A DNA stretch of 64,000 nucleotides from Candidatus Sodalis pierantonius str. SOPE (GCF_000517405.1 NZ_CP006568.1:2542001-2606000); one strand, 5' to 3'. Counted from the first letter of the stretch, positions 37,227 to 47,718 are shown. The notes: generated by a model not told the origin, from the sequence alone. Translations and numbers: made by a program.

Positions 37227-40200
37227 ATGATCACCACAGACGGGAACAATGCAGTCGCCTCGGTGGCCTACCGCATTAACGAAGTTATCGCCATCTACCC
37301 CATCACGCCCAGTTCTACCATGGCCGAGCAGGCCGATGCCTGGTCCGAGACCGGCACGCCCAATATTTGGGGCGACACCCCGCGGGTAGTGGAGATGCAA
37401 TCCGAAGCCGGCGCCATCGCCACGGTGCACGGCGCGCTTCAAACCGGCGCGCTGTCCACCTCGTTCACGTCGTCTCAGGGATTATTGCTGATGATCCCGA
37501 CGCTTTATAAAAGCTGGCCGGCCAGTTGACCCCTTTTGTCCTGCATGTGGCGGCGCGCACCGTTGCGACCCACGCGCTGTCGATTTTTGGCGACCATTCG
37601 GACGTCATGGCGGTGCGCCAGACCGGCTGCGCCATGCTGTGCGCCAATAACGTCCAGGAAGCGCAGGACTTCGCGCTGATTGCCCAGGTGGCCAGTCTAA
37701 ACAGCCGTTTGCCCTTCATCCACTTTTTTGACGGCTTTCGCACCTCCCACGAAATTAACAAAATCGCGCCGCTGTCGGATGACACATTAAAAGCGCTGCT
37801 GCCCCAGGACGCCATCGACGCCCACCGCGCCCGCGCGCTGACGCCGGATAATCCGATGATCCGCGGCACCTCCGCCAATCCCGATACCTATTTCCAGTCA
37901 CGGGAAGCCACCAACCCCTGGTACAACGACGCCTATCGGCAGGTGGAGCAGGCAATGGACGACTTCGCCGCCGCCACCGGCCGGCACTACAAGCCGTTTG
38001 AATATTATGGTCATCCGCAGGCCGAGCGGGTCATTGTCGTGATGGGATCCGCCGCCGGTACCTGTGAAGAGGTGATTGATACCCTGCTCACTCGCGGTGA
38101 AAAGGTCGGGGTGGTCAAGGTGCGGCTATTCCGCCCCTTCTCCGCCCGACATTTGCTTGAGATCATACCGCAGACGGTTAAGGCGATTGCGGTGCTGGAC
38201 CGGACCAAGGAGCCGGGGGCACAGGCGGAACCGCTGTATCTTGATGTGATGACCGCGCTGGCGGAAGCCTACAGTCGGGGCGAACGCGACGCGCTGCCGC
38301 GTACCATCGGCGGCCGTTTTGGTCTGTCTTCCAAAGAATTCGATCCGCCGTGCGTGCTGGCAGTGTTTAACGAGCTGGCGCAGGCGGCGCCGCGGCCGCG
38401 TTTTACCGTGGGTATCTATGATGATGTTACTCAGCTCTCGCTGCCGTTGCCCGAGGCGACTCTGCCGCGTCAGTCGCGGCTGGAGGCGCTGTTTTACGGT
38501 CTGGGCAGCGATGGCTCGGTGTCGGCGACCAAAAACTCCATCAAGATTATCGGTAACGCCACGCCGCTCTTCGCCCAGGGCTATTTCGTTTACGATTCAA
38601 AAAAGGCGGGGGGATTAACCGTTTCCCATCTGCGGGTTAGCGAGAACCCCATTAATTCCGCCTATCTAGTGGGTGAGGCGGATTTTGTCGGCTGCCACCA
38701 ATCGCAATTTATCGATAAATATCAGATGGAGGAGCGCCTGCGTCACGGCGGTATTTTCCTGATGAATACCCCCTACGGCGCCGATGAAATCTGGCCGCGC
38801 CTGCCGCAAGAGAGGTACAGGCGCTGCTCAATGAGCGCCAGGCGCGTTTTTACGTCATTAATGCCCAGCAGATTGCCCGCGAATGCCGGCTGGGCGCGCG
38901 TATTAACACCGTCATGCAGATGGCGTTCTTCCAGCTGTCCGGTATTTTACCGCCGTACACAGCGTTAAGCGCCCTGCAACAGGCGGTGGCCAAAAGCTAC
39001 AGTAGCAAGGGACAAGAACTGGTGGAGCGCAACTGGCAGGCGCTGGCGGCGCCCCGCGAGACGCTGTTTAATGTAGTGCTACAACCGGTCGACGGGGCAA
39101 GCCCCGTGCGCCCACCGGTCGTCTCCGATGTGGCGCCGGATTTCGTCAAAGTGGTGACCGCCGCCATGCTCGCCGGTTTGGGTGATGCCCTGCCCGTTTC
39201 GGCGTTGCCGCCGGACGGCAGCTGGCCGATGGGCACCACGCGCTGGGAAAAGCGCAACATCGCCGAAGAAATTCCGCTGTGGGAACCGTCGCTGTGTACC
39301 CAATGCAACCACTGCGTCGTCGCCTGTCCCCACGCCGCGATCCGCGCCAAGGTCGTCCCGCCACAGGCGCTGGAGAACGCGTCGGCAGGTTTGGCGTCTC
39401 TTGAGGTTAAGGCGCGCGATATGCGCGGCCAGAAGTATGTGTTGCAGGTGGCGCCGGAAGATTGCACCGGCTGCAATCTGTGCGTTGAGGTTTGTCCAGC
39501 TAAAGACCGGCAAAACCTGGAAATCAAAGCGATTAACATGGCATCGCGTCTGGCGCACGTGGAAGAGGAGAAGGTGCATTATGATTTCTTCCTCAACCTG
39601 CCTGAAATCGACACCCGCACGCTTGAGCGCATCGATATCCGCACCTCGCAGCTGATTACCCCACTGTTTGAATACTCCGGCGCCTGCTCCGGCTGTAGCG
39701 AAACCCCGTATATCAAGCTGCTGACCCAGCTGTATGGCGACCGGGTGCTTATCGCCACCGCCACCGGTTGCTCTTCTATTTATTATGGCGGCAACCTGCC
39801 CACCACGCCCTATACCACTAACGGCCGCGGTCCGGCCTGGGCCAACTCGCTGTTCGAGGACAATGCGGAATTCGGCCTGGGCTTTCGTCTAACGGTGGAT
39901 AGCCACCGCCAGCGGGTGTTGCGTCTGCTGGATAAGCACGCCGGGTCGTTACCTGATGCGCTGGTGGCGGGCCTGCGCGCCGCCGAGGCGCCGGTGGAAG
40001 AACGCCGGCGGCACATCGGCGAATTGCGCCGTCTGCTGGGCTATGCGGCAGAGACCACGGCGCGTCAGCTGGCGCGGGACGCCGCCGCTTACCTGGTGGA
40101 TAAGTCCATCTGGCTTATCGGCGGCGACGGCTGGGCCGACGATATCGGCTTTGGCGGTCTGGATCATGTGATGAGCCTGACCGAAAACGTCAATGTGCTG

Positions 40201-40758
40201 GTCCTGGATACCCAATGCTATTCCAATACCGGCGGACAACAGTCCAAAGCCACGCCCCTCGGCGCGGTGACCAAATGCGGTGAACAGGGCAAGCGCAAGG
40301 CGCGTAAAGATCTTGGCGTTAGCATGATGATGTACGGTCATGTCTATGTGGCACAGATTTCCCTCGGAGCGCAGTTGAATCAAACGGTGAAAGCCATACA
40401 GGAAGCGGGGGCCTATCCAGGCCCGTCCCTGATCATCGCCTATAGCCCCTTCGAAGAGCATGGTTATGATTTGGCGCTGAGCCATGACCAGATGCGCCAA
40501 CTGACCGCCACCGGCTTCTGGCCGCTGTATCGCTTCGACCCTCGTCGCAGCGAAGAGGGCAAACTATCGCTGGCGCTGGACTCCCGGCCCCCCTCCAGCG
40601 ATCTGTCCGCCACGCTGCTTAACGAACAGCGGTTCCGTCGGCTGAATACCCAACAGCCGGACGTCGCCAGCGCCCTGTATCAGGCGGCGGAAAAAGAACT
40701 GAAGCAGAAATATGATTTCCTGGCGCGGATGGCCGGTAAGGCGGAAACCTCCGGTTGA
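37227..40758 (+). pseudogene. ydbK: Pyruvate:flavodoxin/ferredoxin oxidoreductase (YdbK/NifJ type), two frameshifts
   Basis: A homodimeric TPP and iron-sulfur enzyme of about 1170 residues. The start at 37227 has an AAGGG Shine-Dalgarno. Domain I (TTDGNNAVASVAYRINEVIA, YPITPSSTMAE) is open until about 37510, where loss of one A from an A-run shifts the frame. The second frame runs to about 38812. After another shift the rest contains two 4Fe-4S motifs (CTQCNHCVVACPHA, CTGCNLCVEVCPAK) and the TPP domain (GGDGWADDIGFGGLDHV, NTGGQQSKATPLG) to 40758. Only two single-base lesions in 3.5 kb suggest recent inactivation. Confidence 0.93.
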
Positions 40759-41100
40759 CGCCTACGCATTCCCCTGGGTAATGCTTTTCACAGGGTAGGG
40801 CCGCCGCCGCCCCACTCGCGCGCCGCCGTGCGAAACCGTTTTCTATCTCTTTTCCCCGTGCCATCCCCTGCGACGTCCTCCCCTTTTTGGCAATGCTCCC
40901 GCCGCTGCCGCGTCAGAATGAAATCCACAACGCGCTATTTTTTCCAAAAGCATGTCATCCCATCTCAACAAGTGTAGATAACTCGTTATATTAAAGGTCG
41001 ATATTCACGCTTGGCACTAAGAGATCTCACTGCTCCTATCCAGACTGCATCCGCACGGCAAGAGTAACTCTATCTCTTATGAATAAGGAAACCGACCGTT
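40759..41100. other. Intergenic stretch after ydbK, no recognisable gene
   Basis: In E. coli the small RNA MicC and ompN lie downstream of ydbK. I see neither the MicC sequence nor an OmpN start. The stretch from 40960 to 41090 is AT-rich, with a possible -10 (TATATT near 40989), and may drive the accessory genes that follow. Confidence 0.4.
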
Positions 41101-41253
41101 ATGTTAGTAAGATTGTTCGGACAACAGATCGCTACCTTTCCCTCCGGCATGCAAACGATACCCACCATGGCAGGTGTGGCGCTAAGGCCGCGCCAACCGG
41201 CGACGGCACGGGCCAAATGTTTTCGGATCACTGTTAAATATCAAGGAAAATGA
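41101..41253 (+). CDS. Possible 50-residue peptide upstream of the metallopeptidase
   Basis: Starts MLVRLFGQQIATFPSGMQTI after an AAGGAAA Shine-Dalgarno. Its stop TGA is immediately followed by the ATG at 41254 in the same frame. No family is recognised. It could be a leader peptide, a chance frame, or the cut-off front of the next gene (a single stop separates them). Confidence 0.3.
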   Translation: MLVRLFGQQIATFPSGMQTIPTMAGVALRPRQPATARAKCFRITVKYQGK

Positions 41254-43285
41254 ATGCCAATTCAGGAACGAATAACCGCCCTTTCTGTCAAGAAATCGAT
41301 CTCCCCTTCGGCGACGGACTCTTCTGTCTCCTCACGCTCGCAAAAACTGGCGCAGTTAACGCGCCTTGCGACCGTACCCGAACAAGTTACCCACAGCGGG
41401 GCGCTGCCCGTGAACACTCCCCGGCAATGGGCTTTTCCCTCCGTAAATGGGCTTTTCCCTCCGTAAACGAAACCGCGGTGGCAAAAACCGCGCAACAGCG
41501 CGCAATCATTCTCACCGGCAGGAAACAATTGATGAAGGATCTGCACAGCGACTACGACCCGTTCTTGAAAACCAGCTTTGGCCATAGCCCTCAAAAACTT
41601 CGCTATGCGGTGCAGGAAATGAATGATCGACTCGGTACAGGCAGGCTATTTGACGCGGACATCGCCGATCTGCGCCTGTTGACCAAATATATCGAAAGTG
41701 ATTATCAACGTGTCACGCTCCCCAACGCCTTCGCCGGCGAACGTGAAGACGCCCGCCAAGCCGATTCCATGGCGTTATCAAGATTAGGGGATTGCCTGAC
41801 GGCCAGGAAAACGGAGCTTATCTCAGCGGATCCGGGCGCCCGCGAAACAGGCGCTGACCTAGTCGACCCGCCGCTGCTGATATTGGCGAAAACCTGGCTG
41901 CAAGCGTTGGGAATCATGGTACGAAATCACCCGACCCCGGCGACAACGTCAAAAAAAATTATAAAAATCTGCGCATGTTGATGACGCAATTCCTGACCTG
42001 CACACAGTTCCAACGCATGAGTGATTATGCCTCCAGCAACTGCTTTATTGCACTTTGCGATCTCATAAACAGTGTGCCCCCACACAGCCGCGATGATCAA
42101 TTTTTATATACCAAGCAAAAGCAGCTCAAGAGCGTTATCAAGCAAACGATCCGAGCATCACTGGAATTTGCCGCAACAGGATCAGATGTCTATGCTTTGG
42201 ATCATTTGCGTCGCGCGATGGATGCTTATACCGCCATTGGCGTCAGAGTAATAAAGTACAGCCATATGCATGACCAAGGTTCGTTACTCAAGCCGCTTAA
42301 CCGACAACTTACCCACTGGCTTAAGGCTTATAAGGATTTGGGAGAAAAGAGCCCGCTGAGAGAAGAGATTCGCGTGGTGCTGGCGAAATATGTGGCGGAT
42401 ACCGGGCAAAACCCGACTGAATTATCTCGTCACTACTTTCACGGGCTGTTCAAGCCGCTTAATCACCGTACCCTTGTCCCGCACAAAACCCCATTATCAA
42501 CCGGCGGCGAGCTGCAATCGCAGCTCGCGCTCTCTCCTTGTGAACGCGATGAGATTGGTAGGGAACTCGAAAAAACAGTCGCAAAATTTGTTGCGCTGTT
42601 TGGCAAAAAAACGGTGATGGATTATGTCTCTAAACCGCTGCGGATGGTTGTCTTCAAAGAGAGAAAGCAATACGTATGTTATGGTAATTATCCTTACCGC
42701 ATTAACACTAATAACGGTGGACTCTTCGTCAAAGGCGAACCGAGCAGTCCTCACAATCAGCCAAGCCTATATGTGTATTACCAGGAAAGAAAAATTCTTA
42801 ATCTTTGCCATGAGTTTGTGCATTTTCTCGATAGTAAATACATTACCTATGGCAACAGCGCCTATCTCCCCTCAGAATGGGTGACCTTTTGGCAAGAGGG
42901 CGTAGCACAATATCTCTCCGGTCAGGGTGAGGCTTATGCCGCGGCGGCATTGCGACGCGATCCTGACGGCCAGCGCCCCAGTTTATCGCAAATTGTTGAT
43001 ATCGACGCCTATTCCGCCGACGGGCACAGCGACAGGCTGTACGTTTGGCCTTACTATGTGTTTAAATATCTCGCGAGCACCCCCGAGACCAAAGATATCA
43101 GGAGCGCATTAGCAATAGCGCTCGGGAAGCCGGACCATGGCGGCGCTTATAAACGTGTGTTGACCGAGTTTGTGACGGCGCATGCCGATCGGTTCAACGC
43201 CTGGTTAGACACAGAGACTATCCTTGCCAAAACCGCCCGCGAGGGTGCTAACGCACCTCGTGCCGCCGCGGCCGCACGCGCGTAA
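41254..43285 (+). pseudogene. M9 (collagenase-like) zinc metallopeptidase, broken by a 20-bp duplication and an A-tract deletion
   Basis: I place the start at 41254 (MPIQERITALSVKKSISPSA), 7 bases after AAGGA. This Ser-rich N-terminus resembles secreted-effector leaders. The frame is thrown off by a perfect 20-bp tandem duplication at 41427-41466; with one unit removed it reads straight through QWAFPSVNETAVAKTAQQ. A second shift occurs at a run of 8 A (41951-41958); 9 A would join SKK to NYKNLRMLMTQ. The C-terminal half (41975-43285, open) has the zinc site HEFVHFLDSKY and the downstream Glu in WVTFWQEGVAQYLSG, as in M9 collagenases. The intact protein would be about 670 residues. It is convergent with the E3-ligase gene. 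Confidence 0.75.
41427..41466 (+). repeat. Perfect 20-bp tandem duplication inside the metallopeptidase gene
   Basis: ATGGGCTTTTCCCTCCGTAA occurs twice without a gap (41427-41446, 41447-41466). As 20 is not a multiple of 3, it shifts the reading frame, and it also creates a misleading longer open frame starting at 41250. Confidence 0.95.
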
Positions 43286-43466
43286 AGCCCTATTTTCAGC
43301 ACTTGCGCGCTAGCGCATCGAGGCAGGCCATCGCCTGCGTCATGGGTACCCTTTGCGGCTCCTGGCCCCTGCCGTCGAGGCGGCTACTGCCCAGTGCGCG
43401 GCGACACGCGCCGCGGCTGAGATAATGACGGCAAAGCCTGTACCAAGCCTTTCGCCACCTGTGGCG

Positions 43467-45533
43467 CTAGCGCCACTCGACCGGCATGACCTGCTTTAAT
43501 ACCTCTGGAAAATGCGTCGTCCCGTAGCCTAACATCTCACTGGCCACGACGGAGGCGCAGGTGGCTTCACCTTGGCGGCCAAGCAAAGCGTTTTTCCAGA
43601 CGGTGAAGTCGCGTGCGGCGTGAGCGATGCGGCTCAGCAGCGTACAGGCCCGATCCAAGAAGGCGCAGGCGAGACTACGTAATGCATAAGGCGAATCATC
43701 CTCGGTCCCGAATAGGCTGTTCGAGGCACATTTGGCAAAGAGCGCGGCTAGGCAAAACGTCACCTGCGCCCGCTCAGCAGGTGAACGGTCAACCAACAGC
43801 GCCAACTGCATCAGCCGTGCATAAAAACCCTCATCAAGCGTACAGTTGCCGTCGGTGTCGAACCGATAAACCCTGTTCGCCCATAAGCCGTGCATCAGCA
43901 ACTGCTTCTCAGGACTCACCAGTTTAATGTTTGAGTACGCCTGTTTCGTCGTTTCCACAAACAACTGCTGGGTGGCGGCACTCAGATTTAAGCGGGCCAA
44001 GACCTCAATAATATGTTTTTCGCTAAGCCGGCGCAGATAACCCGACTGGAACAGCGGAAAGCGCTCTTGGCGCAAGGTTTCCCAGCAATACTCCTGCCGG
44101 TTCACGGGGACGCCATCGCGGTAAAGGTAATAATGCCGGCAGTCCGCAGCGCTATGATCGCTACCGAGTAAGCTTTCAAGCCCCTCCTGCGATAACAACA
44201 GGGCGTAGGCGGAGCGTTTGCCGGCGAGGAAAACATAATTGGCCGCGCTTTTATCCTGCCAGTTGGGTGCATGTTTCGCACGATCACCAAATTCCTCCTT
44301 CAAGGCATAAGGTGCTATCCGGCGATGGGTGAGATAACGCGCATACAGCGTTTTCGCCTGCTGCACCGTCGCCGACGCGCGACGAGCATAGATGGCCTGG
44401 GCAATCGTCTGGATAAAGGCGGCGCTATGGATAACCATACTCTCCGGGTAACGGCTGAAGGTGTCGAGTATGACGCGCAGCACCTCTTCTTGTTGCCGGC
44501 GCATAATTTTCGTGTCGAAGATGCTGATAAAGCGCGAGCCGATTTCCTGTGACCAGCGGGCAATATCCAATTCATCATAATAAGGCGCGCTGGACAGTTT
44601 ATCTAATAGCGCGGGGGCGACGGTGGCCAGGGAAAGGTCGGTTTGCTGTAGTGAAACCATTATCTGCCGCATTAACGTGATTTTCAGCGGCTGATAAACC
44701 GGGCTGATACTGTCAATGGCCTGCAAGACGCCACCGCCTTTGGCGTAATTGCTTGGATTAAGATAATTATCGAGGGCGTTTTTTTGACTCCATCCGGCTG
44801 ATAGATCCAGTTTGAGGTCCCCTTCAATAATGGCCCCTTGGAAATTCATATTGCACATGCCGCCAGGAGAAATATGCGCGCCGCTCAGATTGGCGTTGCG
44901 CAAACAGGTGCCACGAAAGTGGGTAGTGCGCAAATCCGCATTGCGCAGATTGGCATATCTGAGGTAGGCGTCGCTGAGATCGACATGCCGCAACTTGGCG
45001 CGGTAGAAGCTGGTGAGTTTGAAGTTGGCATTATGTAGCTTGGCGAAATCCAATACGGCATGGTTCAGTTGCGCTTGATTTAAATCGGCATGCTGTAAAT
45101 CCGCTCGACGTAACAGGACCTTGTCCAACCGTGCGCGATACAGCGTTGCGTGGCGCAATTTGGCCCACCGCATGTTACAGCTGGTGAGATTCGCGTGGCT
45201 TAGATCGCTCTGGCACAATAGCACGGCCGTCATAGTGACCCGGTTAAATTCGCTTTTACGCAGATTCGCACCGGTGAGATTTAATCTTCGCGGCAGGGTC
45301 ATATCACTCATGATAAGATGGGGGAGATCCAACGCGCCAATATGTCGGTTACTGGCCGCCATGAGATTTTTCAACACCCACCATTTGGCCTTTTGCCACT
45401 TGGCTTTATGCGGTTTGCTCGAGGCGTCAGGAACGGTGCGGCTTAATATCATCCTGGCCGTGGTTTTAGCACCTTCGGCAGGTGCAGATCCTGCACCTGC
45501 ACGATCCGATGGATGAGTCATTGCTCTGAACAT
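43467..45533 (-). CDS. SopA/NleL-family HECT-like E3 ubiquitin ligase (type III effector type)
   Basis: 688 residues from ATG 45533, chosen because GGAGGGG lies 7 bases upstream (a longer start at 45584 is possible). Residues about 86-243 are pentapeptide repeats forming a beta-helix (ANLRKSEFNRVTM, ADLQHADLNQAQLNHAVL, ANLRNADLRTTHF), as in SopA and NleL. Then comes a helical central region, and the C-terminus ends with TCASVVASEMLGYGTTHFPE. That Cys is 30 residues from the end counting itself, the same distance as catalytic Cys753 in the 782-residue SopA and NleL. Such effectors ubiquitinate host proteins after type III delivery. The frame is intact amid pseudogenes. No chaperone or secretion genes are nearby. 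Confidence 0.75.
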   Translation of the reverse strand: MFRAMTHPSDRAGAGSAPAEGAKTTARMILSRTVPDASSKPHKAKWQKAKWWVLKNLMAASNRHIGALDLPHLIMSDMTLPRRLNLTGANLRKSEFNRVTMTAVLLCQSDLSHANLTSCNMRWAKLRHATLYRARLDKVLLRRADLQHADLNQAQLNHAVLDFAKLHNANFKLTSFYRAKLRHVDLSDAYLRYANLRNADLRTTHFRGTCLRNANLSGAHISPGGMCNMNFQGAIIEGDLKLDLSAGWSQKNALDNYLNPSNYAKGGGVLQAIDSISPVYQPLKITLMRQIMVSLQQTDLSLATVAPALLDKLSSAPYYDELDIARWSQEIGSRFISIFDTKIMRRQQEEVLRVILDTFSRYPESMVIHSAAFIQTIAQAIYARRASATVQQAKTLYARYLTHRRIAPYALKEEFGDRAKHAPNWQDKSAANYVFLAGKRSAYALLLSQEGLESLLGSDHSAADCRHYYLYRDGVPVNRQEYCWETLRQERFPLFQSGYLRRLSEKHIIEVLARLNLSAATQQLFVETTKQAYSNIKLVSPEKQLLMHGLWANRVYRFDTDGNCTLDEGFYARLMQLALLVDRSPAERAQVTFCLAALFAKCASNSLFGTEDDSPYALRSLACAFLDRACTLLSRIAHAARDFTVWKNALLGRQGEATCASVVASEMLGYGTTHFPEVLKQVMPVEWR

Positions 45534-46045
45534 AGTCGTCCCCCCTCCGCGTTGGCTCGAATAAGTCGCTCTCCTAAACGTCATCCCGCTCTGTTACGCG
45601 ATGCGCCCCGCCCTGAGCGTCATCCCGCCGCGTTGCCTGATACGCCCCGCCCCTGAACGGCATCCCAGGGGGGATCCGTTTTACTACCATAGCGATTAAG
45701 TGGAAGGGGCGAAATATCTCTGCGGCAGCGAAATTGCAGTTTTAGCCGATTTAAGCGGGCAAGGAATTGCTGAGTCGCCGTTAATCCCCAACCCGGATAG
45801 CGCGAGAAACGGGTCGCGCGCGGTCTGGCGGCGAGACAGCAATGCACATACCCCCCTTCGCTGCGCCCCATCCCACCAGGGCGAGAGAAATAGGACGCCT
45901 TGATTGGCAGCCGCGAGAAAGCGGGTAAAACCGCCGGCGGCTGCATTTTTTGTCTGTCGATGCTGGCATTATCGCGTACAATCCGTACCATACGCCGGTA
46001 ATGCCGCCCCGGGAAAACCTCTGGCGCGCGCAACGTCATCACGTT
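45534..46045. other. Divergent region between the E3 ligase gene and ttcA
   Basis: Holds a short tandem repeat (45579-45666) and the ttcA promoter region. No gene recognised, although open frames in several phases cross it. Confidence 0.4.
45579..45666. repeat. Tandem repeat of about 39-40 bp, 2.2 copies
   Basis: Units at 45579-45617 and 45618-45657 share CGTCATCCCG...GATxCGCCCCGCCC...CTGA, with a partial third copy (CGGCATCCC) at 45658-45666. It lies upstream of the E3 ligase gene start, within its probable leader or promoter. Confidence 0.7.
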
Positions 46046-46993
46046 ATGAGGAAGGCTGAGAACGCCGTGGTCATGCAAAAGCAGCAATACAACATTAATA
46101 AACTTCAAAAACGCCTGCGGCGCCACGTAGGCCAGGCGATTGCCGATTACGCCATGATTGAGGAAGGGGATCGCGTCATGGTCTGCCTGTCCGGGGGCAA
46201 GGACAGCTACACCCTGCTCGAAATCCTGAGCAATTTGCAGCAAAGCGCGCCGGTCAATTTTTCCCTGGTTGCCGTCAATCTGGACCAGAAACAACCCGGC
46301 TTCCCGGCGCATGTGCTGCCCGAGTATCTCGCGTCACAGGGCGTCGAATATCATATCGTCACCGAAGATACCTACCGTATCGTCAAGGACAAAATTCCCG
46401 AGGGTAAAACCACGTGCTCGCTCTGCTCACGCCTGCGCCGGGGCATTCTTTACCGCACCGCCACGGAATTGGGTGCGACGCGCATCGCGCTCGGCCACCA
46501 TCGCGACGATATTCTGCAAACCCTGTTTCTGAATATGTTTTACGGCAGCAAACTCAAAGGGATGCCGCCCAAGCTTATGAGCGACGACGGCAAGCATATC
46601 GTCATCCGACCCCTGGCCTACTGCCGCGAAAAGGACATTGCCCGCTTCGCGCAGGCGCGCCAATTTCCGATTATTCCCTGCAACCTGTGCGGTTCGCAGC
46701 CCAATCTCCAGCGCCAGGTCATCGGCGATATGTTGCGTGACTGGGACAAACGCTACCCGGGGCGGAGCGAGACGCTGTTCCGCGCCATGCAAAACGTGGT
46801 GCCGTCACATCTTAGCGACACGCAATTATTCGATTTCAAGGGCCTGACGCAGGGCAGCCCCGTGGTGGGCGGCGGCGATATCGCCTTCGATCGCGAAACG
46901 TTTCCCCTACAGCCCGCGGGCTGGCAAGACCTACTGGAGGACGACACACCGTCGGTTCCTGACGGCCGACTGGACATCGTGGAGCTGCGCTAA
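46046..46993 (+). CDS. ttcA: tRNA 2-thiocytidine(32) synthetase TtcA
   Basis: 315 residues (E. coli 311). The PP-loop ATPase motif CLSGGKDSYTLLEIL and the paired Cys motifs CSLCSRLRRG and CNLCGSQPN, which ligate the 4Fe-4S cluster, are intact. It thiolates C32 of several tRNAs. I chose ATG 46046 (MRKAENAVVMQKQQYN) because it aligns within two residues of the E. coli start; 46073 is an alternative. In E. coli it neighbours dbpA, fnrS and zntB; dbpA is missing here. Confidence 0.95.
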   Translation: MRKAENAVVMQKQQYNINKLQKRLRRHVGQAIADYAMIEEGDRVMVCLSGGKDSYTLLEILSNLQQSAPVNFSLVAVNLDQKQPGFPAHVLPEYLASQGVEYHIVTEDTYRIVKDKIPEGKTTCSLCSRLRRGILYRTATELGATRIALGHHRDDILQTLFLNMFYGSKLKGMPPKLMSDDGKHIVIRPLAYCREKDIARFAQARQFPIIPCNLCGSQPNLQRQVIGDMLRDWDKRYPGRSETLFRAMQNVVPSHLSDTQLFDFKGLTQGSPVVGGGDIAFDRETFPLQPAGWQDLLEDDTPSVPDGRLDIVELR

Positions 46994-47183
46994 CGGGCCC
47001 GGCGCTTTCGCGGTGAACGCGCAAGCGGCGCTGGCGAAGCCGGATAAACCGCCCGCTGCCGAATTCTCAGCGCCAGCGCAGGCTGACAGCCTCTATGCCG
47101 GCGCACACCCCGCCCGGTCTCGCTTTGTCGTGCCTAATGCGGTACGGCGCGATTTTCACGGCGCTTTACCCTCGCTGACAGCT

Positions 47184-47307
47184 TCATAGCAGATGCGGCG
47201 GCGGATCATTAATCGGGTGCGGATCGGGATTATAGGGCGGCTCCAGCGGCGGCTCGGGGATCGGTGGGAATCGGATCGTTGGGTATCGGATCGGTCGGAA
47301 TGCTCAT
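47184..47307 (-). pseudogene. Proline-rich small protein, frameshifted
   Basis: From ATG 47307 the frame reads MSIPTDPIPNDPIPTDP, then shifts; the adjacent frame continues PIPEPPLEPPYNPDPHPINDP and ends PPHLL-stop at 47184. Together they make a coherent 41-residue protein of P-I-P and D-P repeats, so a one-base shift in the repeat region near 47255 is likely. No family is recognised. Confidence 0.4.
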
Positions 47308-47562
47308 TTGGTAGCGGACTGCTGAGCTGCAAGCAGCGCGGGACTCGGTCATCATAATGCTTCCCCTCTCTGATAGGCGTTACCGGGTTGACACGCCATT
47401 ACGCGTGGCGTGGCGTTTATGGCCGATGTGCGCCGGCCTGCCGCCATGGCCTTCACGACGTGCTTTGTTAAAGCGTAGTAAGCATTACGCGTCAGAACAA
47501 GCGGGGTTTGGCCGCGCCGGTCGCCATTATCGCCTTTGGCTCTCATGGGGGGCAGCAGGGAT

Positions 47563-47683
47563 AAAAAAATGCCGGGCTATTCACCCGGCATCATCTGAAT
47601 TAAATATGCTATGCAATAATTCAAAAAAGGAAATAAGACAATATGGAGCGCAACGCCCATCGCTTGACGTTGCATTCACCTGC
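47563..47683 (-). ncRNA. fnrS: FnrS, anaerobically induced Hfq-binding small RNA
   Basis: The minus strand from 47683 begins GCAGGTGAATGCAACGTCAA and continues GCGATGGGCGTTGCGCTCC, then ATATTGTCTTA and CTTTTTTGAATTATTGCATAG. This matches E. coli FnrS nearly base for base. It ends in a terminator (GCCGGG-loop-CCCGGC with a run of 7 T); the terminator stem differs from E. coli while the regulatory body is conserved. Length is about 121 nt against 122 in E. coli, and the location next to zntB is the same. FnrS represses mRNAs of aerobic and redox functions (for example sodB, sodA, folX, maeA) when FNR is active. Confidence 0.95.
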
Positions 47684-47718
47684 GAAAGTGATCATGCCTC
47701 ATATTGCGGACACTATTA

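Noticed and set aside
40759..41100. MicC small RNA downstream of ydbK, as in E. coli
   Set aside because: Neither the conserved 5' OmpC-pairing segment nor the terminator of MicC is present.
41250..41981. 243-codon frame starting at 41250 as a separate gene
   Set aside because: Its first part is out of frame with the ancestral start at 41254; it exists only because the 20-bp duplication moves the frame. I treat both halves as one broken metallopeptidase gene.
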